64,000 nucleotides of DNA from assembly GCF_014842995.1 (NCBI RefSeq), contig NZ_JACYXL010000005.1, positions 1 through 64,000 of the forward strand, read 5' to 3'. Under the pieces are notes generated by a model that did no database searches, was not told where the DNA came from, and saw nothing but the letters and a program-made list of their open reading frames with translations. A program made the translations under genes and the position numbers. Positions 38,568 through 48,364 of this stretch are shown piece by piece. This DNA comes from Rhodanobacter sp. 7MK24. Its GTDB lineage: Bacteria; Pseudomonadota; Gammaproteobacteria; Xanthomonadales; Rhodanobacteraceae. The stretch's first letter is position 1. Every line of letters starts with the position of its first letter.

Positions 38568-40376
38568 TCAGGCCGGCTCGATGTGGCGCAGCAGCAAGCG
38601 CGGTGACTCGCGGCCCTGCCAGTCGTTGACCACGAGTTCGTAGGCGGCGCGCAGACGCAAGGGTGGAGAGACGCTGCCGACGTTGAACATCACCGCGTCG
38701 TGCATGCTGCCGTCGCGCGGATCGCGCAGTCCCAGCCGCCAGTGGCCCTCGCCCATCGGCTTCCAGTTCGCGCATTCGAACACGTTGTCGAACAGGGGCT
38801 CGGGAAAGGCCTGCCCCCAGGGACCGGCGCTGCGCAGCTGCAAGGCCAGCTGCAGCGACAGGCTGCCTGCAGGAAGTTCGCCATCGGTGTAAAGAGCGGC
38901 TTGCAGGCGTTCCGGCGCAATCAGCTCCCGTGCGGCCTCGTCGAAAGCGGCGGCGAAGCGCGGGAAATCCGCCGTGCGCAGGCTCAGGCCGGCCGCCATC
39001 GCATGGCCGCCGAAACGTTCGATCAGGCCGGGCTGGCGGGCATCGATCATCGCCAACGCATCGCGCAGGTGGAAACCGGGAATCGAACGCCCCGAGCCGC
39101 GAAGGTGTTCGGTGTCGGAGCGATTGATGCGCACTTCCTGTGCGGAAGAATCAAGAAGCGGCGATCCGTCGCCGCACTCTTCCAGGGTGGCCGGCGCAAA
39201 GGCAATCACCGGCCGGTGCAGGCGCTCCTTCAGCTTGGAGGCCACCAGGCCCACCACACCCGCGTGCCACGAGGGTTCGTACAGCGCCACGCCCACCGCG
39301 TCGATATCGCTCAGGCCGGCCGTCATCGCCTCGGCTTCGGCCACCATCGAAGCTTGCAGGTCGCGGCGCTCGCGGTTGATCGCGTCGAGCTCCCCGGCGT
39401 AGCGGCGTGCCTGTGCGATGTCGTCGGTGAGCAGGCATTCCACGCCCAGCTGCATGTCTTCCAGCCTGCCGGCGGCATTGAGACGTGGCCCCACCGCAAA
39501 GCCGAGATCGCTGGCGCACAGCGTGGCCGCACTGCGCTTGCCGCACTCGATGAGCGCAGCGATGCCGGCACAGGCATGGCCATTGCGGATGCGCCGCAAG
39601 CCCGCATCCACCAGTACGCGATTGTTGAAATCCAGCGGCACCAGGTCGGCCACGGTGCCGAGCGCCACCAAGTCGAGCAAGGTGGAGAGGTCGGGCCTGC
39701 CCTTTTCGGGAGTGCGGCCGCGGATGGGCTCTTCTCGACCTTGGCGATCCGGACGATCGCCCGGGTAAAGCCGCGCGCGCAGTGCGAGCAGGAGATAAAA
39801 CATCACGCCCACGCCGGCAAGCGCCTTGCTCGGGAAGCCGTCCCCGGCAAGGTTGGGATTCACCATCGCATCGCAACCCGGCAGCTGCTCGCCCGGCAGG
39901 TGGTGGTCGGTGACGATCACGCGCATGCCGAGTTCGCGCGCCCGCGCCACGCCGGCCACGCTGGCCACGCCGTTGTCCACAGTGACGATCAGTTGCGGCC
40001 GCGGTTGCAGCGAATCGACCAGCGCGGGCGTGAGCCCGTAACCGTGCACGAAGCGGTTGGGCACGGCATAGGCCACGCGCTTGGCGCCCAGCATGCGTAG
40101 GCCGCGCACGGCCACGGCGGTGCCGGTGGCGCCATCGCAGTCGTAGTCGCCGGCGATCAGGATGGCCCAATCGTCGCGGATGGCCTCGGCCAGCAGCTCG
40201 GTGGCGGCCTCCAGGCCGCCCAGCGACTGCGGCGGCAGCAGATGCTGCAGGCGATGCGCCACGCCTTCGGGTCGCAGCACGCCTCGCGCGGCATAGACCC
40301 GCTGCAACACCGGGTGCACGGCGGTGTCCCAGCCGGACGGTTCGCCCTGCGATTCGCGCCGCCGCAGTTCCAGCAC
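38568..40376 (-). CDS. recJ: single-stranded-DNA exonuclease RecJ
   Basis: The product is 602 aa from a GTG at 40376, two bases after the rpfE stop (a TTG at 40382 would overlap it). The DHH phosphoesterase core has motif I GDYDCDGATGTAV, motif II VDNGVAS and motif III VTDHHLPGE. The DHHA1 domain ends in GGHAMAAGLSLR, and the C-terminal OB domain follows. RecJ is a 5'-3' ssDNA exonuclease in mismatch repair and the RecF pathway. Tight coupling to rpfE is conserved in Xanthomonas. Confidence 0.95.
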   Translation of the reverse strand: MLELRRRESQGEPSGWDTAVHPVLQRVYAARGVLRPEGVAHRLQHLLPPQSLGGLEAATELLAEAIRDDWAILIAGDYDCDGATGTAVAVRGLRMLGAKRVAYAVPNRFVHGYGLTPALVDSLQPRPQLIVTVDNGVASVAGVARARELGMRVIVTDHHLPGEQLPGCDAMVNPNLAGDGFPSKALAGVGVMFYLLLALRARLYPGDRPDRQGREEPIRGRTPEKGRPDLSTLLDLVALGTVADLVPLDFNNRVLVDAGLRRIRNGHACAGIAALIECGKRSAATLCASDLGFAVGPRLNAAGRLEDMQLGVECLLTDDIAQARRYAGELDAINRERRDLQASMVAEAEAMTAGLSDIDAVGVALYEPSWHAGVVGLVASKLKERLHRPVIAFAPATLEECGDGSPLLDSSAQEVRINRSDTEHLRGSGRSIPGFHLRDALAMIDARQPGLIERFGGHAMAAGLSLRTADFPRFAAAFDEAARELIAPERLQAALYTDGELPAGSLSLQLALQLRSAGPWGQAFPEPLFDNVFECANWKPMGEGHWRLGLRDPRDGSMHDAVMFNVGSVSPPLRLRAAYELVVNDWQGRESPRLLLRHIEPA

Positions 40377-40378
40377 GC

Positions 40379-41290
40379 TCAACGCGGCACTCCACGCCAG
40401 AAGCGCCAGCGGTGCAGCGGCCGCCACGACCAGCGTTCGCCGCTGGCGAATGCGATGTGCAAAGGCTGTCGTTGCGCCAGCGCCTGGATGGCCAAGCACC
40501 ATACCTCGTCAAACTCCGCCGCAGGCAGGTCCTGCAGGTCGACCAGCCAGCCGGCTGGCACCGACGCCACGGCATCCTGCGTGCGTCCTGCGAACGGAAT
40601 GCCTGCGCGCGCGGCCAGCGCAAGCAGCAACGCATCGCTGCCGACCACGCCAGCAGATCGGCCTTGCAGCGACGCAGGCAGCCGCCCTGCTCCCCAAAAC
40701 CACACGCTGTTGACAGGCGGCAGGCCACGCGACTGGCGCGCGACGTTCAAGGGATGCTGGTGCAGCGACACCTGCACTTCATTGAGCAGCATGCGCCACA
40801 TGCGGCCTTCCGCGCCCTGCGGCAAGTGCTGGTACAAGTCCTCGCCCAACGCCTGCTCGGGCGTGGCGAAATCCGGCAGCCGCACCTCGTGCGCCAAGCG
40901 CAATTGCCAATGGTTGGGCGCGCCGGCCTCCAGTTGCAGGCCAACTTCGGCGAAGGCCGGTTGCAGCACCTGTAAGAAGGCTTGCGCCTCGTCCATTTCC
41001 AGCGGCATCGAGCCGCAGGCAAGCATGCGCACGCCGGCCATGTCCGGCTGTACCCAGGCGGGATCGGCATTGAGCCAGATGGCGTCGCCCGCATCGCCGG
41101 CCAGATGCTGGCGCAGCAGCGCCGCCGCCGGCAGCGTCGCTGCGCCGGCCTGGAAGGCATCGGCTAGCGCCGCGAGCCGGTCATGCCCGCAGTCAGCCTC
41201 GCGATCCGCACGTACCAGCAGGCGACGCAGCGGATGTGTGCGATCAAAGCGATCCAGCGCCGGCAGCCACAACTGCGTCGGTTGCGCGCT
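40379..41290 (-). CDS. rpfE: RpfE-like conserved protein
   Basis: The product is 303 aa from the ATG at 41290 (MSAQPTQLWLPALDRFD). It matches the RpfE / phosphoglycerate-mutase-like regulatory protein of xanthomonads: IWLNADPAWVQPDMAGVRML, EMDEAQAFLQVLQPAFAEVG, LYQHLPQGAEGRMWRMLLNEVQ, HPLNVARQSRGLPPVNSVWFWGAG (the NSVWFWG..P motif is typical). The alpha/beta fold is related to cofactor-independent phosphoglycerate mutases but catalytic metal ligands are not obvious. Its role in Xanthomonas is minor and undefined. Identification rests on sequence feel plus its place just upstream of recJ near prfB-lysS, as in the rpf region. Confidence 0.75.
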   Translation of the reverse strand, partial: SAQPTQLWLPALDRFDRTHPLRRLLVRADREADCGHDRLAALADAFQAGAATLPAAALLRQHLAGDAGDAIWLNADPAWVQPDMAGVRMLACGSMPLEMDEAQAFLQVLQPAFAEVGLQLEAGAPNHWQLRLAHEVRLPDFATPEQALGEDLYQHLPQGAEGRMWRMLLNEVQVSLHQHPLNVARQSRGLPPVNSVWFWGAGRLPASLQGRSAGVVGSDALLLALAARAGIPFAGRTQDAVASVPAGWLVDLQDLPAAEFDEVWCLAIQALAQRQPLHIAFASGERWSWRPLHRWRFWRGVPR

Positions 41291-41299
41291 CATCGGCAA

Positions 41300-43246
41300 T
41301 CAGGCTTCCAGTTCTTCGTAGAGGGCCATCCATTCTGTCTCCAGCGTTTCCTTCTCGCGGCGCAGTTCGGTCTGCTGCTGGCCGAGCTTCATCAACGCAG
41401 CGGTGGGGCCGTTGTAGGTTTCCGGGTCGGCCAGCTTGGCTTCCAGCGCAACCAGCTCGGCGTCGATGGCGGCCACGCGCGTCTCGATTTTCTTCACGCG
41501 CTGGCGCGAGGCCTTTTCGCTGTCGCGCTGCTGGGCCGCATTGCGGCGGCGTTCTTCCGGCGATTCGACGGGTGCCGCAGGTTTCGCCTCGACCTTGGCG
41601 GATTTCCTGTTCGCTGAACCGCGCGCCCGCAGCCAGCGTGCGTAGTCGTCGAGATCGCCATCGAACGGCTCCACCACGCCGTCGGCCACGCGCCAGAAGC
41701 TGTCGCTGACCATGCCGAGCAGGTGACGGTCGTGCGACACCAGCACCAGCGCGCCGTCGAAGTCGGCCAGCGCATCGGCCAGCGCCTCGCGCATGTCGAG
41801 GTCGAGATGGTTGGTGGGTTCGTCGAGCAGCAGCAGGTTGGGCTTGTCCCAGGCGATCAAGGCCAGCGCGAGGCGTGCGCGTTCGCCACCGGAGAAGCCG
41901 TCCACCGACTCGAAGGCGCGGTCGCCGGCAAAGTTCCACGTGCCGAGGAAATCGCGCAGTGCCTGCGCGGCCACGCCGGGCGCCTTGTCCTGCAGATGGT
42001 CGAACGGGCTGGCGCCTTCGCGCAGGCTCTCCACCGTGTGCTGGGCGAAGTAGCCGATCTTCAGGTCCTTGTGCGCCTTGCGCTCGCCCGCCAGCGGCGT
42101 GAGCTCGCCCACCAGCGTTTTCACCAGCGTGGATTTGCCTGCGCCGTTGGGGCCGAGCAGACCGATACGTTCGCCGGCTTCGAGGCGGAAACGCACGTCG
42201 CTCAGGATGATCGTAGCCTCGCGACTGGGCGCGTCGTGACCGGGCAGATGATCGTTGCCTTCCTCGCGCGAACCGGCCGGATAGCCGGCGTTCACCTCTT
42301 CCAGCTGCAGCATGGAATCGGGCACGCGATCAGGCCTGGCAAACTGGAAATGGAAGGCGCGTTCGGCGCGCACCGCCTCGGTGCCGGCCATCTTCTCCAG
42401 TCGCTTCATGCGCGACTGCGCCTGCTTGGCCTTGCTGGCCTTGGCCTTGAAACGGTCGATGAAACTCTGCAGGTGCGCACGCTCGGCCTGCTCGCGTTCG
42501 TGCGCGATCTGCTGCTGGCGCAGCTGTTCGGCGCGCAGACGCTCGAACGCGCTGTAGTTGCCGGTATAGAGGCGCGCGCCGCCGTCGACCAGGTGCAAGG
42601 TGTGGTCGATCACTCCGTCGAGAAATTCGCGGTCGTGCGAAATGATCAGCAAGGTGCCCTGGTAGCGCCGCAGCCACTCTTCCAGCCACAGTACGGCGTC
42701 GAGGTCCAAGTGGTTGGTCGGCTCGTCGAGCAGCAGCAGTTCGGACGGCGCCATCAGCGCGCGCGCCAGGTTCAGGCGCACACGCCAGCCGCCGGAGAAC
42801 TCCTTGACCGCGCGTTCGTGCGTTTCCGGCGCGAAGCCGAGGCCGTGCAGCAGGCGGCCAGCACGGGCGCGGGCGTCGTAGCCGTGCAGTTCCTCGATGC
42901 GGTGATGCGCGCGCGCCATCGCCTCACTGTCGCCGCGCGCCTCGGCGTCGGCTTCGTCGCGCAGTGCGGTAGCCAGCTCGATGTCGCCACCCAGCACATA
43001 GTCGATCGCCGGATCGGGCAGCGCGGGCGTTTCCTGCGCGACGGAGGCCAGGCGCAGCCTGGCCGGCAGGTCGATGTCCCCGGCGTCGGCCTCCACCTGC
43101 CCCTGCAACGCGGCGAACAGGCTGGACTTGCCGCAGCCGTTGCGCCCGATCACGCCCAGCCGCCAGCCACTCTGGATCACCAGGTCGATGTCGGACAGCA
43201 GCAGGCGGCTGCCGCGGCGCAGGGCAAAATGGCGGAACGCGATCAT
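41300..43246 (-). CDS. yheS: ABC-F family ATPase YheS
   Basis: The 648-aa protein has two ABC cassettes without membrane segments. The first has GVIGRNGCGKSS, signature FSGGWRVRLNLARAL and LLLDEPTNHLD; the second has LLGPNGAGKST, FSGGERARLALALIAW and LLLDEPTNHLD. An interdomain helical linker rich in Gln/Arg (the P-site tRNA-interacting motif in ABC-F proteins) lies between. The C-terminal coiled coil (~555-648) also fits YheS. ABC-F proteins act on stalled ribosomes. It is followed by rpfE after 9 bp. Confidence 0.93.
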   Translation of the reverse strand: MIAFRHFALRRGSRLLLSDIDLVIQSGWRLGVIGRNGCGKSSLFAALQGQVEADAGDIDLPARLRLASVAQETPALPDPAIDYVLGGDIELATALRDEADAEARGDSEAMARAHHRIEELHGYDARARAGRLLHGLGFAPETHERAVKEFSGGWRVRLNLARALMAPSELLLLDEPTNHLDLDAVLWLEEWLRRYQGTLLIISHDREFLDGVIDHTLHLVDGGARLYTGNYSAFERLRAEQLRQQQIAHEREQAERAHLQSFIDRFKAKASKAKQAQSRMKRLEKMAGTEAVRAERAFHFQFARPDRVPDSMLQLEEVNAGYPAGSREEGNDHLPGHDAPSREATIILSDVRFRLEAGERIGLLGPNGAGKSTLVKTLVGELTPLAGERKAHKDLKIGYFAQHTVESLREGASPFDHLQDKAPGVAAQALRDFLGTWNFAGDRAFESVDGFSGGERARLALALIAWDKPNLLLLDEPTNHLDLDMREALADALADFDGALVLVSHDRHLLGMVSDSFWRVADGVVEPFDGDLDDYARWLRARGSANRKSAKVEAKPAAPVESPEERRRNAAQQRDSEKASRQRVKKIETRVAAIDAELVALEAKLADPETYNGPTAALMKLGQQQTELRREKETLETEWMALYEELEA

Positions 43247-43381
43247 GGGAACACTTCAATCGGGGCGAATCGGCCGCACATCATAACGGCTATGGGGATC
43301 ACACCCGGCGCCACCAACCGTGGATAGTCGTCGGCAGTTCTGCTACAACGGCGCGGCAACGCCACGTGCGGAGAGGGGATC

Positions 43382-43729
43382 ATGTCCAAGCATCGCTACA
43401 ACCTGCCCTTGCTGGCAGCCATCGCTATCGGATTCAGCGGCTTCGCCGCACCGCAAATGGCCCACGCCGACAACCTGCTGATCCATCGCGTGCAGCAGGA
43501 GAACACCATGAACCTGCCGACGCGCGGCATGAGCATGGCGCAGGTCGAACAGCGCTACGGCGCACCGCAGCGCAAACTCGCGCCGCGCGGCGGTGACAGC
43601 AGCAAGCATCCGGTCATCAACCGCTGGGAATACGCGGACTTCATCGTGTATTTCCAGGGCAGTCACGTGATCCATTCGGTGCTCAACACGCCGGCCGGCA
43701 ACAACACCAATCCGGCCGCCACGAACTGA
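43382..43729 (+). CDS. exported conserved hypothetical protein
   Basis: The 115-aa protein has a signal peptide (residues 1-~30, cleavage after MAHA) and a short mature domain: LPTRGMSMAQVEQRYGAPQR, then HPVINRWEYADFIVYFQGSHVIHSV. The arrangement MxxVExxxGxP...IxRWxYxxfxVyFxxxxVxhsv resembles small outer-membrane SmpA/BamE-like folds. There is no lipobox Cys, so it is probably periplasmic. GGAGAGGGG lies upstream of the ATG. It is monocistronic, ended by a strong terminator. Confidence 0.8.
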   Translation: MSKHRYNLPLLAAIAIGFSGFAAPQMAHADNLLIHRVQQENTMNLPTRGMSMAQVEQRYGAPQRKLAPRGGDSSKHPVINRWEYADFIVYFQGSHVIHSVLNTPAGNNTNPAATN

Positions 43730-43745
43730 TTGCCGGTTCCCAACC

Positions 43746-43775
43746 GCGGCCCGCGGCAATGCGGGCCGCTTTTTT
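43746..43775 (+). terminator. intrinsic terminator after the exported hypothetical gene
   Basis: Stem GCGGCCCGC / GCGGGCCGC (9 bp) with a six-base loop is followed by six T. Confidence 0.9.
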
Positions 43776-43917
43776 CATGCCGCACACTTCTGTGCTGCCC
43801 TTGCGGCGCCGTTCGGGCTCGCAAAGCGGCGCCCCGCCGTTTTGCGCTGCGCGTATCGCTTAAAATCAGCGGCCCTGCGCCCCGGTGGCGCCGTCCGACC
43901 CGCACGAGTATCTCCTC

Positions 43918-44955
43918 ATGACCGAACCCCGCTGGCGCCTGCCCGCCGAATGGGAACCGCAAGCCGCGGTGTTGATCGCCTGGCCACATGCGGGCACCGA
44001 CTGGGCCGAACGCCTTGCGGAGGTGGAAACCACCTACGTGGCGCTGGCCGCAGCGGTCACGCGCTTCCAGCGCCTGATCGTGGTGGTGGCTGATGCCGAT
44101 GTGCGTACCCATGCCGAAACCCTGTTGCGCGCGGCGGGTGTCGAACTTGCCCGCATCCGTTTCATCGAGCTTCCCTACGACGACACCTGGTTGCGCGACT
44201 CCGGTCCGATCACCCTCGCCGACGGCGACGGCAACTTCCAGCTCGCCGATTTCCGTTTCACCGGCTGGGGCGGCAAGTTCGGCGCCGAACAGGACGACGC
44301 GCTGATCGCGGGCCTCGTCGATGCCGGGGTGTTCGGCAAGGCCGGCCACCACCGCATCGACTGGGCGCTGGAAGGCGGCGGCATCGAGAGCGATGGCGTC
44401 GGCAGCGTGCTCACCACCTGGAAGTGCCTCAGCCAACGCCACCCCGAACAGAGTCGTGCGGCGATGGACGCCGTCCTGATGGACAGCCTGCACGCCCATC
44501 GCATCCTGTGGCTGGATCACGGCTACCTGGAAGGCGACGACACCGATGCGCACATCGACACCCTTGCCCGCTTCGCGCCCGGCGAACGCATCGTGTACCA
44601 GGCCTGCGACGACGCCGGCGACAAACACCACGACGAGCTCGCGCGCATGGGCGACGAACTCGCCGCATTGCGCACAAACGATGGCCGCCCCTATCGGCTG
44701 CATCCGCTGCCCTGGGCCCAGCCCATCATCGACCAAGGCCGTCGCCTCGCCGCCTCGTACGCGAACTATCTGATCGTCAACGGCGCCGTACTGGTGCCCG
44801 CCTATGGCGACGCGGTCGACGACGAGGCCGCGCGCATCATCGCCACTGCGCATCCCGACCGCGAAGTGGTGCAGGTGCCCTGCCGTCCGCTGATCTGGCA
44901 GAACGGTAGCCTGCACTGCATCACCATGCAGTTGCCTGCCGGGCTGGTCGATTAA
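43918..44955 (+). CDS. aguA: agmatine deiminase
   Basis: The product is 345 aa from the ATG at 43918; an in-frame start 33 bp upstream is unlikely. It is a member of the Porphyromonas-type peptidyl-arginine/agmatine deiminase family: WEPQAAVLIAWPHAGTDWAE, LPYDDTWLRDSGPI, GWGGKF, LEGGGIESDG, WLDHGYLEGDDTDAHIDTLA with the catalytic His/Asp, and NGSLHCITMQ with the catalytic Cys. It converts agmatine to N-carbamoylputrescine. The enzyme for the next step, aguB, is on the same strand 3.4 kb downstream. An AraC regulator follows after only 8 bp. Confidence 0.93.
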   Translation: MTEPRWRLPAEWEPQAAVLIAWPHAGTDWAERLAEVETTYVALAAAVTRFQRLIVVVADADVRTHAETLLRAAGVELARIRFIELPYDDTWLRDSGPITLADGDGNFQLADFRFTGWGGKFGAEQDDALIAGLVDAGVFGKAGHHRIDWALEGGGIESDGVGSVLTTWKCLSQRHPEQSRAAMDAVLMDSLHAHRILWLDHGYLEGDDTDAHIDTLARFAPGERIVYQACDDAGDKHHDELARMGDELAALRTNDGRPYRLHPLPWAQPIIDQGRRLAASYANYLIVNGAVLVPAYGDAVDDEAARIIATAHPDREVVQVPCRPLIWQNGSLHCITMQLPAGLVD

Positions 44956-44963
44956 GTTCACGC

Positions 44964-45713
44964 GTGACCATCGCGCGCCTGGAGATATTCGCAAGGCGGC
45001 GCCAGCGCATCGCTGCCGCGCCCTTCGCCGAGTTCTCGATCTTCCAGGTGCGCGCGGGCCGCAAGCGCATAGGCAACGGACAACGCCAGGACGAAATCCC
45101 TGCCGGCGGCTTTGCCGCGGTGGCGCCTGGACAGTTGCTGCATGTGGAGAACCTGCCGCCGGACGATGGCGCGTATCGCGCCGTCTGCCTGTGCCTGCCG
45201 CAGGCGATGCTGACGACTGCCGACCTGGCGTCCGCCGATGCACCGCCCTGGGCGGCACTGCCTGTCCAGCGCGCCTTGGAACAGGCGTTTGCCCACGTCG
45301 AGCAAGGCATCTCCGAACAGCTCCCGGAAAACCTGCTGCGCCACCGTGTCGCCGAACTGGTGGCCGCCGTGGCGCTGGCCGGTTACCGAGCGCCGATGCC
45401 GCGCGACCGCGGGCTGGGCGAGCGCATTCGCCTGCTGCTCAACACACAGCCCGCACGCGAGTGGCGCGCAGAAGCCGTGGCCGCGCAACTCGCGCTCAGC
45501 ACCGCCACGCTGCGCCGTAGGCTGGCCGAAGAGGCGACAAGCTTCCGCGGGATCCTGGAAGAGGTGCGGCTCACCCACGGGCTGGCCTTGGTGCAGGGCT
45601 CGCACAAGCCGCTCAAGCAAGTAGCCGCCGAGTGCGGCTATGCCTCGCCTTCGCGCTTCACCGCGCGTTTCCGCGAACGCTTCGGCAGCTTGCCCTCCGA
45701 GCTGCGCGATTGA
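44964..45713 (+). CDS. AraC-family transcriptional regulator
   Basis: The 249-aa protein starts with GTG 8 bp after aguA. An N-terminal cupin-like ligand domain (FAEFSIFQVRAGRKRI, PAGGFAAVAPGQLLHVENLP) is followed by a C-terminal double helix-turn-helix (~160-249: AVAAQLALSTATLRRRLAEE, LKQVAAECGYASPSRFTARF, FGSLPSELRD) of the AraC/XylS type. It is likely cotranscribed with aguA and could control the polyamine genes, but the inducer is unknown. Confidence 0.9.
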   Translation: MTIARLEIFARRRQRIAAAPFAEFSIFQVRAGRKRIGNGQRQDEIPAGGFAAVAPGQLLHVENLPPDDGAYRAVCLCLPQAMLTTADLASADAPPWAALPVQRALEQAFAHVEQGISEQLPENLLRHRVAELVAAVALAGYRAPMPRDRGLGERIRLLLNTQPAREWRAEAVAAQLALSTATLRRRLAEEATSFRGILEEVRLTHGLALVQGSHKPLKQVAAECGYASPSRFTARFRERFGSLPSELRD

Positions 45714-45803
45714 GCGGATCGAGCGAGCGCTTGCGCGTTTGGAGCCACCGCGACGATGCGATGCCACGCACCATGCGTGCACTCCATCCCCGCGAGGTTC
45801 CCC

Positions 45804-46328
45804 ATGCGCCGCCTGATTGCCACACTGTTTGCATCCGCCTTTGCGCTGGGTGCCCATGCCGCCGACTTCCGGGTGCAGGTCGATGGCGAACACGGCCACC
45901 TGCCCCAGAGCAGCAGCTTCCATGGTTTTGGCTGCACCGGCGGCAACCGCGCACCCGCCGTGCACTGGCAGCACGCACCGGCCGGCACGCGCAGCTATGC
46001 GCTGACCGTTTACGACCCGGATGCTCCCACGGGTAGCGGCTGGTGGCACTGGGTGGTGATCAACCTGCCGGCCTCGAACACTGCGCTGCCGGCTGGCGGC
46101 GACTTGCCGACCGGCGCACTTGCGGTGCGCAACGACTACGGCCAGGCAGCCTGGGGCGGCCCTTGCCCACCCAAGGGCGATGCGCCGCACCACTACATCT
46201 TCACCGTGTATGCGCTGGACGTGCCTTCCATGGAGCTGCCGGAAGGCGCTTCGCCGGCACTGGCCGGCTTCATGATCCACGGCCATACGCTTGGCAAAGC
46301 CCAAGTCACGTTGACCTACGGCCGTTGA
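45804..46328 (+). CDS. exported PEBP family (YbhB/YbcL Raf-kinase-inhibitor-like) protein
   Basis: The product is 174 aa from the ATG at 45804, with a signal peptide (MRRLIATLFASAFALGAHA). The PEBP fold is indicated by GNRAPAVHWQHAPAGTRSYA, the ligand-pocket motif DPDAPTGSGWWHWVVINLP, YGQAAWGGPCPPKGDAPHHY and the terminal HGHTLGKAQVTLTYGR. Bacterial members bind small anionic groups, with no confirmed role. It lies between the AraC gene and the convergent ClC gene. Confidence 0.9.
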   Translation: MRRLIATLFASAFALGAHAADFRVQVDGEHGHLPQSSSFHGFGCTGGNRAPAVHWQHAPAGTRSYALTVYDPDAPTGSGWWHWVVINLPASNTALPAGGDLPTGALAVRNDYGQAAWGGPCPPKGDAPHHYIFTVYALDVPSMELPEGASPALAGFMIHGHTLGKAQVTLTYGR

Positions 46329-46396
46329 ATGATCGGCGGGAGCGCATGTGGCCCGGGCTTTCCGTGCCCTGCGTTTTCGCGCTCTCGACGCCGCCG

Positions 46397-48196
46397 TCAC
46401 GGCTTGCCGTTGCGGAAAAAGCGTTCGCGCACCTTCTCTTCGTCGTGGTAGTGCGTGTAAGGCTTGAGCAGGTCATAGCGAGTGACCATGCCGACCAGGG
46501 TGCGACGGTCCGGGCCGACCACCGGGATGCGATCGAGCTTTTCCACCGCGGCGCGCACGGCCACGCTCTGGCAGCTCTCGTCGGGCAAGGCGACCACCGG
46601 TTCCTTGTCCACCACTTCGGCCAGCCGCGCGCTGCCTGCAGGATCGTCCCGCAGCCAGCGCTGCACGTCCTGCCGGTTGACCACGTTGAGCAGGCCGCCT
46701 TCGGCATCCACCACGGGAAATGCGCGGTATCGCTGGTCTGGGCCGAAATAACGTTCGGACAGCTCACGCACGCTGACATCACCAGGTACGGTGATCATTG
46801 TGGTGGTCATCACCTCGCGCACGGGGATGTGCTCGAGCCGGTCCACCGTGTATTCGCGGAAGATGTCCAGGCCACGGCGCGCGATCTTCTCGGTGAGGAT
46901 CGAGCGCTTCATCAGGAATACGCTCACGCCGTAGGCCATGGTGCAGGACACCAGCAGCACTGGCAGTGCGCTGGCGTTGTGGGTGAGCTCCAGCGCGAAC
47001 ATGATCGAGGTAAACGGCAGGCGCATCACCCCGGCCAGCATCGCGCCCATGCTGAGCAACGGCCACAGCAACGGATCCTGGCCGGGAAACACCATCGACT
47101 CCAGGCCGCCCAGGCCGGCACCCAGCGACAACAGCGGTGCCAGCACGCCGCCGGACGTGCCCGAACCGAGATAGATCACCCACATCGCGGACTTCACCAG
47201 CATGAACACCAGGATCGCCATGCCTACCAACTGGCCGTTAAGCAACCTGTCGATCACTCCGTAGCCCACGCCCAGCGCCTGCGGCTCGATCACGCCGCCG
47301 ACGCTTACCGCCACCGCGCCGATCAGCGGCCACCACATCCAATGCACCGGCAAGCGGTGGAACAGATCCTCCGCGCGATACACCAATGCAGTGAGCGCCG
47401 TGGCAAGCAAGCCGGCGAGGAAGCCGCACACTGCGGCCAGGCCGAAGGTCGGCAGGCTTACCTCGAATGCCGTCGCCAACGGAAACAACGCGCCGGGGCC
47501 GAGCAACCACATGCGCAGCGCGTCGGCCACGAAGCAAGCGATCGCCACCGGAATCGTGCTGCGCGGGCGCAGCTCGAACAGCAGCAGTTCCACCGCCAGC
47601 AGGGTCGCCGCGATCGGCGTGCCGAAGGTCGCCGCCATGCCGGCGCACGCACCGGCCACCAGCAAGGTGCGGCGTTCCATCGAGGTGAGATAGAACATCT
47701 GGCCGAACAGCGAGCCCACCGCGCCGCCGGTCATGATGATCGGCCCTTCCGCGCCGAACGGGCCGCCGGTGCCGATTGCGACCGCCGCGGACAGCGGCTT
47801 CAGGATCGCCACTTTCGCCATCATCTTGCTGCGGCGGAACAGGATCGCCTCCAGTGCCTCGGGGATGCCGTGCCCGCGGATGCGGTCGCTGCCATAGCGC
47901 GCCATCAGCCCCACCAGCAGGCCGCCTACCAGCGGCGCCAGCACGATCGCCCACAACGGAGCATGCAGGGCCGGCGCGATGAAATCGAAGGAGAACTGCT
48001 GGCGGAACGCCAGGTTGGTGACCAGGCCGATCATCCGGTACAGCACGTACGCGACGAAGGCCGCGGCGATACCCACGAACACGGCCATCAGCGAGAGCTT
48101 GAGGATGCTGACACTGGGGCGGAAATCGCTCTGACTCAGCGTGTCCTGCTTCCAGCGTTCGTACTTGCGCAGCAGCCAGTTGGCGACAGCGTTCAT
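46397..48196 (-). CDS. ClC-type chloride channel/transporter with CBS domains
   Basis: The product is 599 aa from the ATG at 48196 (MNAVANWLLRKYERW). The ClC membrane domain has about ten helices with the selectivity-filter motif GTGGPFGAEGP (gating Glu present), the helix-N-like GSGTSGGVLAPLLSLGA and MAATFGTPIAATLLAVELL. A tandem CBS pair follows (VREVMTTTMITVPGD, YRAFPVVDAEGGLLNVV; VDKEPVVALPDES, DRIPVVGPDRRTLVGMVT). ClC proteins move chloride as channels or as H+ antiporters; which applies here is not resolved. It is divergent from aguB. Confidence 0.92.
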   Translation of the reverse strand: MNAVANWLLRKYERWKQDTLSQSDFRPSVSILKLSLMAVFVGIAAAFVAYVLYRMIGLVTNLAFRQQFSFDFIAPALHAPLWAIVLAPLVGGLLVGLMARYGSDRIRGHGIPEALEAILFRRSKMMAKVAILKPLSAAVAIGTGGPFGAEGPIIMTGGAVGSLFGQMFYLTSMERRTLLVAGACAGMAATFGTPIAATLLAVELLLFELRPRSTIPVAIACFVADALRMWLLGPGALFPLATAFEVSLPTFGLAAVCGFLAGLLATALTALVYRAEDLFHRLPVHWMWWPLIGAVAVSVGGVIEPQALGVGYGVIDRLLNGQLVGMAILVFMLVKSAMWVIYLGSGTSGGVLAPLLSLGAGLGGLESMVFPGQDPLLWPLLSMGAMLAGVMRLPFTSIMFALELTHNASALPVLLVSCTMAYGVSVFLMKRSILTEKIARRGLDIFREYTVDRLEHIPVREVMTTTMITVPGDVSVRELSERYFGPDQRYRAFPVVDAEGGLLNVVNRQDVQRWLRDDPAGSARLAEVVDKEPVVALPDESCQSVAVRAAVEKLDRIPVVGPDRRTLVGMVTRYDLLKPYTHYHDEEKVRERFFRNGKP

Positions 48197-48364
48197 GCGG
48201 CACACCCGCCGCCGATGCCGCAGCACCGGATCATGCGTCCGTCTGCACCAACCATCGGCCACCTCCGTCAGGGAAGCATCGCTGCGATCCAGAGTAGCCC
48301 AAACGGCAGTCATGGCGGACGGCCTTGTTACACTATGCGGCGCAAACTCTCACGCCGAATCGCC

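Noticed and set aside
46043-48364. N-terminal extension of the aguB frame antisense to the ClC gene
   Set aside because: The nitrilase domain begins at the ATG at 48365; the upstream part is His/Arg/Gln-rich antisense translation of the ClC gene.
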